This document shows positions 22,907 to 33,060 of a stretch of 33,060 nucleotides of DNA, in pieces (position 1 is the stretch's first letter; each line of letters opens with the position of its first letter). A program made the position numbers and the translations under genes. The notes under the pieces are model-generated. The model was given only the letters and a program-made list of their open reading frames with translations. It did not search any database and was not told the DNA's origin. This DNA is from JBDTVS01 sp040007095 (GTDB taxonomy: Bacteria > Acidobacteriota > Vicinamibacteria > Vicinamibacterales > CAVVIG01), in the NCBI GenBank assembly GCA_040007095.1, contig JBDTVS010000201.1, forward strand, positions 1 through 33,060, read 5' to 3'.

Positions 22907-23258
22907 ATACACGAAAGACCACGAATGGATTGAGTTGACTCAGGATCGCGGCAAGGTCGGTGTCACCGACTACGCCCAGCAGCAGCTCGGCGCAGTGGTC
23001 TACATCGATTTGCCAGATGTTGGGCGAACCATCAAGCAGGGCGAGTCGTTCGGCTCCATCGAATCGGTCAAGTCGGTATCGGAGCTGTACTCGCCGGTGT
23101 CGGGTGAGGTGATCGAGGTGAATACCACCCTCAAGACCAATCCCGAGGCCGTGAACGCGAGTCCCCACGACACGTGGATCGTGATCTTGAAGGTCAGCAA
23201 CCCTGCCGAAACCGCAGGCCTGCTGGATGCCGCGCAATACGCCGAGCTGATCAAGTAA
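22884..23258 (+). CDS. gcvH: Glycine cleavage system H protein
   Basis: The 124-residue lipoyl carrier that shuttles the aminomethyl group among P, T and L proteins. The lipoylated lysine is K63 in GSIESVKSVSELYSPVSGEV. The N-terminus YTKDHEWIEL and VGVTDYAQQQLGAVVYIDLP are diagnostic. AGGAGG at 22873-22878, inside the gcvT coding sequence, serves the ATG at 22884. The 23-base overlap with gcvT points to coupled translation. Confidence 0.97.
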   Translation: MAYPAGFKYTKDHEWIELTQDRGKVGVTDYAQQQLGAVVYIDLPDVGRTIKQGESFGSIESVKSVSELYSPVSGEVIEVNTTLKTNPEAVNASPHDTWIVILKVSNPAETAGLLDAAQYAELIK

Positions 23259-23264
23259 GCCGCG

Positions 23265-26141
<2,877 letters not shown>

Positions 26142-26266
26142 CGCTCTGAGACCGTGCGTCGGTTACGCTCGGCGGCCGCTCAGGCTTCGTCTCTGGTAGA
26201 CGTACTGGTCACTTTTAGAGCAGCTTCCGTACGTAGATGGGAAGGGGCGTCAGGATCGAACGGCGT

Positions 26267-27175
26267 TCACCGCTTGATCGCCAGCTGCTGGGCCTGTGCA
26301 AGCTCGTGAGCCTTCGTCCTGAACGCCGCAAGCAGCGCGCGAGTGACCGGTCCGGGCGTGCCGGCGCCAATCGGCCGGTCGTCCACGCGAACGATCGGCA
26401 CCAGCTCCCGCGTCGTGCTGGTCAGAAACGCCTCGTCGGCCGCGAACAGATCCTCGTCGCGCAGCACCGCTTCGCGGACCGGGATCGCCCGCTCTTCGCC
26501 GACCTCGAACAGGAACTCGCGCGTGATGCCGGGCAGCAGCCCCGCATTGAGCGGCGGCGTCAGCGCGGCGCCATTCCTGACCACGAACAGATTGGAGGTG
26601 GTGCACTCGGCGATCTCGCCGCGGTAATTCCGCATCACGCCTTCGAAGCCGCCGCGTTTCACCGCCTCCTGCATGCCGAGCGCGTTGTTCAAGAGGTTGT
26701 TCGACTTGATCATCGGATTGACGGTCTCCGGATGATTGCGCACGGTCGAGACGATGACCACCGCCACGCCCTTCTCGTAGGCGTCGGCGGGCGGGTCCAC
26801 CTGCGGCTTGACGATGACGACGATCGATGGGGAGGCGCACACGCCGGGGTCGTACGACAGCTCTCCGACGCCGCGCGTGACGAGCAGGCGGAGATAGGCT
26901 TCGCGGTTCGGTCCGCCGTCCAGTCCGGCCGCGCGCATGGTGTCCCGGAATCGCGCCTCGATCTCGTCGTCGGTCAACGGGATCGGCAACGCCAACATGC
27001 CCGCCGATCGCCGAAGCCGGTGCATGTGACGATCGAACAGAAACGGCTGGCCCTGGTAGGTCCGCAGCGTTTCGTACACGCCCTCGCCGTAGAGGAATCC
27101 GTGATCGAAGACCGAGATGACGGCGTGCGCTTCATCGGTGATGTTGCCGTTCAGGTTGACAATGGCTGCCACCAA
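26267..27175 (-). CDS. Class IV PLP-dependent aminotransferase (IlvE/Dat-like)
   Basis: A 302-residue fold-type IV enzyme. The PLP lysine is K157 (VNPMIKSNNLLNNALG). The family blocks GFLYGEGVYETLR, RNYRGEIAECTTSNLFVV and LPGITREFLFE are present. These are compatible with branched-chain aminotransferase, D-amino-acid aminotransferase or aminodeoxychorismate lyase; the sequence does not settle the choice. The start is a TTG at 27175 followed at once by an alternative GTG (27172). It is divergent from nnr, with only 41 bases between the coding regions, and convergent with gcvP. Confidence 0.83.
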   Translation of the reverse strand: MVAAIVNLNGNITDEAHAVISVFDHGFLYGEGVYETLRTYQGQPFLFDRHMHRLRRSAGMLALPIPLTDDEIEARFRDTMRAAGLDGGPNREAYLRLLVTRGVGELSYDPGVCASPSIVVIVKPQVDPPADAYEKGVAVVIVSTVRNHPETVNPMIKSNNLLNNALGMQEAVKRGGFEGVMRNYRGEIAECTTSNLFVVRNGAALTPPLNAGLLPGITREFLFEVGEERAIPVREAVLRDEDLFAADEAFLTSTTRELVPIVRVDDRPIGAGTPGPVTRALLAAFRTKAHELAQAQQLAIKR

Positions 27176-27194
27176 CGAAGCGTACCGCCTGTGC

Positions 27195-27200
27195 TATTCT
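27195..27200 (+). promoter_or_regulatory. -10 element for nnr
   Basis: TATTCT lies 16 bases before the nnr ATG in the short divergent gap, giving a leader of about 10 bases. No -35 was recognised; it would fall inside the aminotransferase gene. Confidence 0.4.
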
Positions 27201-27216
27201 GCGCGCAACCTCACCC

Positions 27217-28800
27217 ATGCGTGTTCTGAACGCCGCGCAGATGCGCGAAGCCGATCGACGCACCATCGACGACATCGGCATCCCCTCGCTGGTGCTGATG
27301 GAGAACGCCGGTCGGCAGGTCGTCGCCGCCATCGAAGCGATGCACAGCGATCTGTCCGAGCGCCGCGTCGGCGTCCTCTGCGGCTGCGGCAACAACGGCG
27401 GCGACGGCTTCGTCGTCGCCCGGACGCTGTTGCAGCGGGGGGGAGACGTCGCGGTGTTTCTCATCGGCCGGGTCGCCGACGTGCGCGGCGACGCACGAAT
27501 CAATCTCGACATCCTCGGACGCCTGGGGCTGACCGTCGCGGAAGTGGCCGACAGCCAGGCGTGGGAGCTTCATTTCTCCGAGTTCAGCGCATGCACGCTG
27601 GTGATCGACGCGATCTTCGGGACCGGCTTGAACCGGCCGGTCGACGGCCTGATTCAAAGCGTCATTGCCGACGTCAACACCTCGGGCGTGCCGGTGGTCT
27701 CGATCGACTTGCCCTCTGGCCTCTCAGCCGATTCCGCCGAACCGATCGGCGACTCCATCGAGGCCGGCATGACCGTCACCATCGCCGCGCCGAAGCTGCC
27801 CCTGGTCCTGCCGCCGGCTGAAACCCGCGCGGGAGATATCGTGATCGCCGACATCGGGATTCCCTCCGACGTGATCGATGGCCTCGACGGTCCGCGCGTC
27901 GAGCTGCTGACCCGCGGCGCGATGCGCGAACTGATCTCGCCGCGGACGCCTGACAGCCACAAAGGCGACTACGGCCGGGTCGTCGTCGTCGCGGGCTCGC
28001 GAGGGAAGACAGGGGCCGCCCACCTCTCGGCCATCTCGGCCCTGCGCTCCGGCGCGGGTCTGGTCACCGTGGCCACGCCCATGAGCTGCCAGGACGTCGT
28101 GGCGGCGATGGCCCCGGAATACATGACGCTGGGACTCGAAGAGTCGGAGGGAGGCATCGACCCCGCCGCCGCCGAGCGGGTGCTCGACATCGCGCGCGAC
28201 GTCGTCGCGATTGGACCCGGCCTCGGCCAGACGCCGGCCACGCGGGAATTCATCCTCCGGCTCGTGGATCGGGCGACGATGCCGCTTGTCATCGACGCGG
28301 ATGGCTTGAACGCGTTTGGCGGCGACGCCGACCGGCTCGGGGGGCGCGAAGGGCGCGACGTCATCATCACGCCGCACGCCGGCGAGATGGGGCGCCTGAT
28401 TGGGATGTCCAGCGACGAAGTGCAGGCGAGCCGCCTTGAAATTGCCCGCAATTTCGCCATCGCCCATCACGTGTATGTGATCTTGAAGGGACACCGAACC
28501 ATCATCGCGACGCCGGACGATAAGATTTTCATCAACCCGACCGGCAACCCCGGTATGGCGACCGGCGGCAGCGGCGACGTCTTGACCGGGATGATCGCGG
28601 CCTGGCTTGCGCAGTTGCTCGACGCCGAAGCCGCGTGCAAGCTCGCCGTGTATCTGCACGGCATGGCCGGCGATCTCGCGGAGGCGGACGAGGGCGAAGT
28701 CGGAATGACCGCCGGTGATATCGCGGCGCACCTGGGCGCGGCGGTTCTCGAGCTCACGGCCAGGCGCAAGGTTGTCGATCGCGCGCACGGATCCTCGTAA
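27217..28800 (+). CDS. nnr: Bifunctional NAD(P)H-hydrate epimerase / ADP-dependent NAD(P)HX dehydratase
   Basis: Repairs damaged nicotinamide cofactors: the N-terminal YjeF domain epimerises R- and S-NAD(P)HX and the C-terminal carbohydrate-kinase-like domain dehydrates S-NAD(P)HX using ADP. 527 residues, the normal fused length. N-terminal half: PSLVLMENAGRQV, CGCGNNGGDGFVVART (NNGGDG 59-64) and DAIFGTGLNRPV. C-terminal half: HKGDYGRVVVVAGS, VIDADGLNAFGGD, TPHAGEMGRLIG and NPGMATGGSGDVLTGMIAAW. The gene is followed after 12 bases by tsaE, a frequent neighbour of nnr in bacteria. Confidence 0.95.
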   Translation: MRVLNAAQMREADRRTIDDIGIPSLVLMENAGRQVVAAIEAMHSDLSERRVGVLCGCGNNGGDGFVVARTLLQRGGDVAVFLIGRVADVRGDARINLDILGRLGLTVAEVADSQAWELHFSEFSACTLVIDAIFGTGLNRPVDGLIQSVIADVNTSGVPVVSIDLPSGLSADSAEPIGDSIEAGMTVTIAAPKLPLVLPPAETRAGDIVIADIGIPSDVIDGLDGPRVELLTRGAMRELISPRTPDSHKGDYGRVVVVAGSRGKTGAAHLSAISALRSGAGLVTVATPMSCQDVVAAMAPEYMTLGLEESEGGIDPAAAERVLDIARDVVAIGPGLGQTPATREFILRLVDRATMPLVIDADGLNAFGGDADRLGGREGRDVIITPHAGEMGRLIGMSSDEVQASRLEIARNFAIAHHVYVILKGHRTIIATPDDKIFINPTGNPGMATGGSGDVLTGMIAAWLAQLLDAEAACKLAVYLHGMAGDLAEADEGEVGMTAGDIAAHLGAAVLELTARRKVVDRAHGSS

Positions 28801-28812
28801 CCCAAACCCTTC

Positions 28813-29235
28813 GTGACCAAGACGTATATCACCCACTCGGAAGACGAAACCGCCCGCGTCGGATTCGAGCTTGCCCCCTTGCTGCCGTCGGCGTCGGTTC
28901 TCCTTCTCTTTGGCGATCTCGGCGCTGGGAAAACGGCTTTCGTCCGCGGAATGGCAGAAGCGCTCGGCATCGACCGCGATCAGGTCAGCAGCCCCACCTT
29001 CACCCTCGTGCAGGAATATCGAGGTGGACGGTTGCCTCTGTTCCACGCCGACCTGTATCGTCTCGACGACCCACGAGAGATCGACGACCTGGGCCTGGAC
29101 GAGATTGCCGCAGCAGGGGTATTGGCGATTGAATGGGCCGAGAAGATGCCTCGGCCGCCGGACAATGCCATCCGTGTCTCGCTGGAACACACAGGCGACA
29201 ACGAAAGAACGATTACGATCGAGACGCAGCGCTAG
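28813..29235 (+). CDS. tsaE: tRNA threonylcarbamoyladenosine biosynthesis ATPase TsaE
   Basis: The 140-residue ATPase that works with TsaB and TsaD to make N6-threonylcarbamoyladenosine at position 37 of ANN-decoding tRNAs. Walker A is GDLGAGKT (34-41). SSPTFTLVQEY, FHADLYRLDDPREIDDLGLDE and IEWAEKM are family motifs. The start is a GTG at 28813, 12 bases after nnr. tsaB or tsaD does not follow. Confidence 0.95.
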   Translation: MTKTYITHSEDETARVGFELAPLLPSASVLLLFGDLGAGKTAFVRGMAEALGIDRDQVSSPTFTLVQEYRGGRLPLFHADLYRLDDPREIDDLGLDEIAAAGVLAIEWAEKMPRPPDNAIRVSLEHTGDNERTITIETQR

Positions 29236-29553
29236 TGCTCGTGTCAGTCCCTGGCCCGCCCGCCCGACGATTCCTGGACCTCGGCCATCCGCCGAGGATA
29301 CCCGTTCTTCACAACCCTGCGCCATCAACTCTAAAACGCATACCGCCTCGAGCTCTCGGGGACTGTCCACGCACCTGCCCGATTTATGGCTTCGTTCCGA
29401 CGACCTGAAATCGGCTAATAGGTAGAATTCCTGTCCGGTAGTCCAGAAGTTCGCCTGGAAATCTAGCGGATCCACGCCCGTAGGGCTGGCCACAGCCTTG
29501 CTACCAGAGCAATCGACTACATGCGACCTATCGGACTTGCGTAGTCGGTGTAT
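29236..29553. other. 318-base intergenic region, no gene seen
   Basis: No supported coding region or RNA gene. A TAGAAT hexamer (29423-29428) could be a promoter element, but the nearest start codon is 125 bases away. Short open frames here lack codon bias and domains. It may hold the decayed 5' end of the following gene or its leader. Confidence 0.4.
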
Positions 29554-30057
29554 ATGACAGAAATACGGTCAATGGCGATGAGGGGCCGCGCCGGAAGGTC
29601 CCGTCGCTCGGTGCGAGAGGGACCAGGCACGATGGTCCCCGCGGAGATTCTGAACGCTGACGGAACGGCCGTTCGGATGCGGCGACTCAGGAAGCGGCCG
29701 TCGGTATGGACGCGCGGGAAAGCGCTTCTCGCGCCGGTGTCGGTGGCAATTGCCATCCCGCTGGCTGCCATACTGATCCTGCAGGGCTGGACGCCGACGA
29801 CCGGGCCCACCGGAGATGACTTAACCCCGGTTGTGACGCCCTCGGGATCAGGATCGATCACCGCAACGGCCGCCGGAACGACACGGGTTGCTTATCCCTA
29901 TTCGATCGTCCCTGGAAGGCTGCACAGCGCGGACGATGCGGGAGAAGCCGTGGCCAGCGATCTGGTGATTGCCCGGCACTCCGTCGCTTCGGCCGAGGGA
30001 GACGTGCGATCTCAGGGGCGGGAGAAACGCGGCGTCCGAGACTACTCCGACCGGTAG
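29554..30057 (+). CDS. Hypothetical protein with one membrane segment, possibly C-terminally truncated
   Basis: A 167-residue protein. The N-terminal 50 residues are very basic. One hydrophobic segment (ALLAPVSVAIAIPLAAILIL) follows at about 58-77, then a Thr/Gly-rich stretch. The block VAYPYSIVPGRLHSADDAGEAVASDLVIARH resembles, from memory, a conserved 'PYSxVPGG...DPVVARHY' segment of hypothetical Acidobacteriota proteins (read in two parts: VAYPYSIVPGRLHSADD and AGEAVASDLVIARH). In those proteins the similarity continues after ARHY, whereas here it changes abruptly to SVASAEGDVRSQGREKRG and ends. A frameshift or truncation is therefore possible. The start is uncertain (29554 ATG or a later one). 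The 3' end overlaps guaB by 16 bases, convergently. Confidence 0.5.
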   Translation: MTEIRSMAMRGRAGRSRRSVREGPGTMVPAEILNADGTAVRMRRLRKRPSVWTRGKALLAPVSVAIAIPLAAILILQGWTPTTGPTGDDLTPVVTPSGSGSITATAAGTTRVAYPYSIVPGRLHSADDAGEAVASDLVIARHSVASAEGDVRSQGREKRGVRDYSDR

Positions 30058-31571
30058 TTCGGCGCTTCCTTGGTGATGGCCACGTCGTGCACGTGGCTTT
30101 CCCGGACGCCGGCCGGCGTGATTCGAATCAGTTTCGCCTCGCGCTGCAGGGCCGGGATGTTGGGACAGCCACAGTAGCCCATGCCTGCGCGAAGCCCGCC
30201 GACCAGTTGGTAGACGAGGGCGGCGACGCTGCCTTTGTGGGCGACACGCCCTTCGATCCCCTCGGGTACTAATTTGTCGGCCCCGCCCGGCGCGTCGAGA
30301 TCGAACTCGTCCTGGAAGTACCGGTCTTTGGAGCCGCGGCGCATCGCACCAATCGACCCCATGCCGCGGTATTCCTTGTAGCTGCGGCCCTGATAGAGAA
30401 TCAGCTCGCCGGGGCTCTCGTCGGTGCCGGCGAACAGGTTGCCGATCATCGTGGTGCTGGCCCCGACCGCGATCGCCTTTGTGATGTCGCCGGAGAAGCG
30501 AATGCCGCCGTCGGCGATAATCGGGATGCCGTGCGGCGCCGCGGCCCGCGCACACTCCATGACCGCCGTAATCATCGGGACGCCGATACCGGCGATGATC
30601 CGCGTCGTGCAAATCGAGCCGGCGCCGATGCCGACCTTGACCGCATCCACCCCGAGGCCGATGAGCGCCTGTGTGCCTTCCGCCGTAGCCACGTTGCCTG
30701 CCACGAGGTCGATATCAGGGAAGCGCCGGCGCAGCACGCGCACCATGTCGAGCACGTTTTGCGAATGCCCGTGGGCGGTATCGACGACGAGCACGTCCAC
30801 GTTCGCGGCAACGAGGGCGGCGGCCCGGTCCACGGTGTCTCGGGCAATGCCGACGGCCGCCCCGCACCGGAGGCGTCCGAGCGAGTCTTTCGAGGCGCTC
30901 GGATACTTGACCGCTTTCTGGATGTCCTTGACGGTGATGAGGCCCTTCAACCGAAAGTCGCGATCGACGACCAGCAGCTTTTCGACCTTGTGCTGGTGCA
31001 GAATCTGACGGGCCGCGTCGAGTGTCGTCCCGACGGGGACCGTGAACAGTTGCTCGTGCGTCATCACCTCTGAAATCGGGCGGCTGACGTTGGTCTCGAA
31101 CCGCAGATCACGGTTCGTGAGGATTCCCACCAGCCGGCCTTCCTTGCTGCCGTCCTCGGTGATGGGAACGCCCGAAATTCGGTACTTCTTCATCAGCTCG
31201 AGCGCTTCGTAGATCCGATGGGTGGGGGAGAGCGTGATCGGGTCGACGATCATGCCGCTCTCGGACCGCTTCACGCGATCGACTTCAGAGGCCTGCTCGT
31301 CGATCGAGAGGTTCTTGTGGATCACGCCAAGGCCGCCGTGCTGCGCCATGGCAATCGCCAGCCTGGACTCCGTCACGGTGTCCATGGCGGCGCTGACAAG
31401 CGGGACGTTCAGGCGGATGTTTCGCGTCAAGCGGGTCGTGACGTCGACGGCGTTCGGCACGACTTCCGAGTGTCGCGGCACGAGCAGGACATCGTCGAAG
31501 GTGAGTGCGGTCGTCAGACCGACGTCGACCGAGGTAGCGTGCAGCGTTGAGGCTTCGGTTGTCAGTGCCAT
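30042..31571 (-). CDS. guaB: Inosine-5'-monophosphate dehydrogenase
   Basis: Catalyses the NAD-dependent oxidation of IMP to XMP, the committed step to GMP. 509 residues with an N-terminal barrel part (TFDDVLLVPRHSEV), tandem CBS domains at about 110-225 and the catalytic loop GAGSICTTRI with Cys321. The flap region GSIGAMRRGSKDRY and the C-terminal PEGIEGRVAHKGS are standard. GGAGGAG on the minus strand just before the ATG supports the start at 31571. It lies 70 bases downstream of secA on the same strand; cotranscription is possible. Confidence 0.97.
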   Translation of the reverse strand: MALTTEASTLHATSVDVGLTTALTFDDVLLVPRHSEVVPNAVDVTTRLTRNIRLNVPLVSAAMDTVTESRLAIAMAQHGGLGVIHKNLSIDEQASEVDRVKRSESGMIVDPITLSPTHRIYEALELMKKYRISGVPITEDGSKEGRLVGILTNRDLRFETNVSRPISEVMTHEQLFTVPVGTTLDAARQILHQHKVEKLLVVDRDFRLKGLITVKDIQKAVKYPSASKDSLGRLRCGAAVGIARDTVDRAAALVAANVDVLVVDTAHGHSQNVLDMVRVLRRRFPDIDLVAGNVATAEGTQALIGLGVDAVKVGIGAGSICTTRIIAGIGVPMITAVMECARAAAPHGIPIIADGGIRFSGDITKAIAVGASTTMIGNLFAGTDESPGELILYQGRSYKEYRGMGSIGAMRRGSKDRYFQDEFDLDAPGGADKLVPEGIEGRVAHKGSVAALVYQLVGGLRAGMGYCGCPNIPALQREAKLIRITPAGVRESHVHDVAITKEAPNYRSE

Positions 31572-31641
31572 ACGGCGGCTCCTCCAGCGGGTTGCCTCGA
31601 TTTCACTTCAGGCGGCGTTGCTCAGCAGCCTGGCGGTCGAC

Positions 31642-33060
31642 TCATGCCGCCGCACCGTGGCATTTCTTGTATTTCTTTCCGCTGCCGCATGGACACGGTT
31701 CGTTCCGGCCCACCTTCGGTTCGTCGCGGCGTACGGTTTTCACTTCGGCATCGTCGCCCCCGACGCGCGCCGGCTGCCTGTCGCTCCTCGCGGCGGGACT
31801 GGCAGGGGAGGGCGCGCGCTTGGGCGCGCCGAAGGGCGACGTCTGCACGGCCTCCGTCGCCGGATCGTTCAGCGTCAGGGGTGCTCGCCGGGGCGCGGGA
31901 CGTTGCGCAACCGGCTGTCCTTCCTCGCTCAAGATCGGGCGCAGCCACCACAGGTAGCGGACGATTTCCTCATCGACACGCTCCTTCATCGCCTGGAACA
32001 GGTCGAAGCTCTCGCGCTTGTACTCGATCAGCGGATCCTTCTGGCCGTATCCACGCAGCCCGATGCCTTCCTTCAGGTGATCGAGGCTGTAGAGGTGATC
32101 CTTCCACTGGCTGTCGACGATCTGCAGCATGATGTCGCGCTCGACGCGCTGCAGCACGTCGCGACCGACCAGCGCTTCCTTTTCCTGGTAGGAGGCGCGG
32201 ACCTGTTCCCAGACGGCCTCACGAATCTCGTCCGAGGTCCGATCGGACCAGTCGAGACCCGCGAGGTCGACGCCGAACACGCGGGTCACTTCGAGCTTGA
32301 GCGCCTCGAGGTCCCACTGTTCGAAATCGGCTTCTCGCGGCGCGTGGGTGGCGACGACACCGTCGAGGACGTCCTCGGCCAGCGTCATCAGGTAGTCGCC
32401 CGTCCCGAGCTCCTCCTGCTCGCCCTCTTCATCCTCCAGAAGAATCTTCCCTTCGAGAATCTGACGCCGCAGCGCGTAGGTATTTTCGCGCTGCTTGTTC
32501 ATGACGTCGTCGTACTCGAGGAGGTGCTTGCGGACCGAGAAGTTCTGCGCTTCGACCTGCTTCTGGGCTCGTTCGATGGCCCGGCTCACCATGCCGTGCT
32601 CGATCGGGACGTTTTCTTCCATACCCAGCTTCTGCATCAGTCCGGAAATCCGATCCGAACCGAAGATGCGCATCAGATCGTCTTCGAGCGAGAGGTAGAA
32701 GCGCGAAGACCCCGGATCGCCCTGGCGTCCGGCGCGACCGCGCAGCTGGTTGTCGATGCGCCGTGCCTCGTGACGTTCGGTCCCGAGGATGTGCAGCCCG
32801 CCGAGGGAGACGACCTCTTCGTGTTCCTTGTCGGTTTGCGCCTTGAAGTGCTCGAAGATGCGCTGATAGGCCGCCTTCGGCACGCGGTAGAACGCGTCGA
32901 GGTGATAGAAGTAGACGAACTGTTCGTCCTCGACGAAGCGCTCTTCGCCCTTCGGCAGACGCTCGGCGATCTGCTCGGCGAGCGATTGCTGGCGGGCCAT
33001 GAACTCGGCGTTGCCGCCGAGCAGAATGTCGGTGCCTCGGCCGGCCATGTTGGTGGCGAT
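31642..33060 (-). CDS. secA: Preprotein translocase ATPase SecA, C-terminal part (runs off the window)
   Basis: SecA drives protein export through SecYEG. The 472 residues visible begin inside the motor domain 2 block IATNMAGRGTDILLGGN at the window edge and end at the natural stop. LGGLHILGTERHEARRIDNQLRGRAGRQGDPG is the helicase motif VI region (read as LGGLHILGTERHEARR and IDNQLRGRAGRQGDPG). The scaffold and wing regions follow. After an Ala/Pro-rich linker the protein ends in the zinc-binding SEC-C tail with CPCGSGKKYKKCH, which binds SecB or ribosomes. The N-terminal part lies beyond position 33060. Confidence 0.96.
   Translation of the reverse strand: MATNMAGRGTDILLGGNAEFMARQQSLAEQIAERLPKGEERFVEDEQFVYFYHLDAFYRVPKAAYQRIFEHFKAQTDKEHEEVVSLGGLHILGTERHEARRIDNQLRGRAGRQGDPGSSRFYLSLEDDLMRIFGSDRISGLMQKLGMEENVPIEHGMVSRAIERAQKQVEAQNFSVRKHLLEYDDVMNKQRENTYALRRQILEGKILLEDEEGEQEELGTGDYLMTLAEDVLDGVVATHAPREADFEQWDLEALKLEVTRVFGVDLAGLDWSDRTSDEIREAVWEQVRASYQEKEALVGRDVLQRVERDIMLQIVDSQWKDHLYSLDHLKEGIGLRGYGQKDPLIEYKRESFDLFQAMKERVDEEIVRYLWWLRPILSEEGQPVAQRPAPRRAPLTLNDPATEAVQTSPFGAPKRAPSPASPAARSDRQPARVGGDDAEVKTVRRDEPKVGRNEPCPCGSGKKYKKCHGAAA

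Overview
The window is a GC-rich bacterial chromosome segment with dense, largely housekeeping gene content and no phage, insertion-sequence or CRISPR signature. Gene content and protein style point to an environmental Acidobacteriota, perhaps of the Vicinamibacteria type. The indicators are a serine-substituted DapF, an enhancer-binding protein whose GAFTGA loop reads RTATGV, many cytoplasmic enzymes with long Ala/Pro linkers, and recurrent intergenic hairpin repeats. This taxonomic call is inference; no rRNA is present.

Layout. 1-421: gene-free and packed with short palindromic repeats. 422-2858: a divergent pair, FAD-dependent glycerol-3-phosphate dehydrogenase (-) and a class I SAM methyltransferase (+), sharing one symmetric -10 element. 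2965-5487: a DapF-family protein with both catalytic cysteines replaced by serine, a DUF4398 lipoprotein (-) and a RadC-family protein, separated by two families of intergenic repeats. 5735-13283: a co-directional block of larC (nickel-pincer cofactor, with an unusually long His-rich insert), metG with a C-terminal tRNA-binding domain, tatD, a long-chain polyprenyl diphosphate synthase and ligA. 13289-17703: an HtrA-like protease, an NtrC-type response regulator, RNase P RNA (rnpB) and a sugar-nucleotide epimerase that starts 11 bases after the rnpB closing helix.

17792-21567: a YkvA-like membrane protein, then a small envelope/surface cluster. This comprises an exported ComEA-like helix-hairpin-helix protein, a GspH/FimT-type pseudopilin, an overlapping PilZ protein and an atypical sigma54-activator-like regulator. 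It is the most system-like accessory piece of the window. 21749-26141: the glycine cleavage genes gcvT-gcvH-gcvP (single-chain P protein); the L protein is not here. 26267-29235: a class IV aminotransferase (-) divergent from bifunctional NAD(P)HX repair enzyme nnr and tsaE (+). 29554-30057: a probably truncated membrane-anchored hypothetical protein, convergent with guaB. The window ends inside secA (-).

The main cross-cutting observations are three. (1) Two related hairpin repeats with the core AGTGTCC sit at the 3' ends of genes and twice contain the stop codon. (2) A family of 8-9 bp periodic CACNNAGNN tracts sits in four intergenic gaps. (3) Several -10 hexamers lie so close to start codons that the mRNAs should be leaderless or nearly so. 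I found no single locus that I can defend as a wholly new system; the strongest leads are the Ser/Ser DapF, the degenerate enhancer-binding protein next to the pilin/PilZ genes, and the repeat families.
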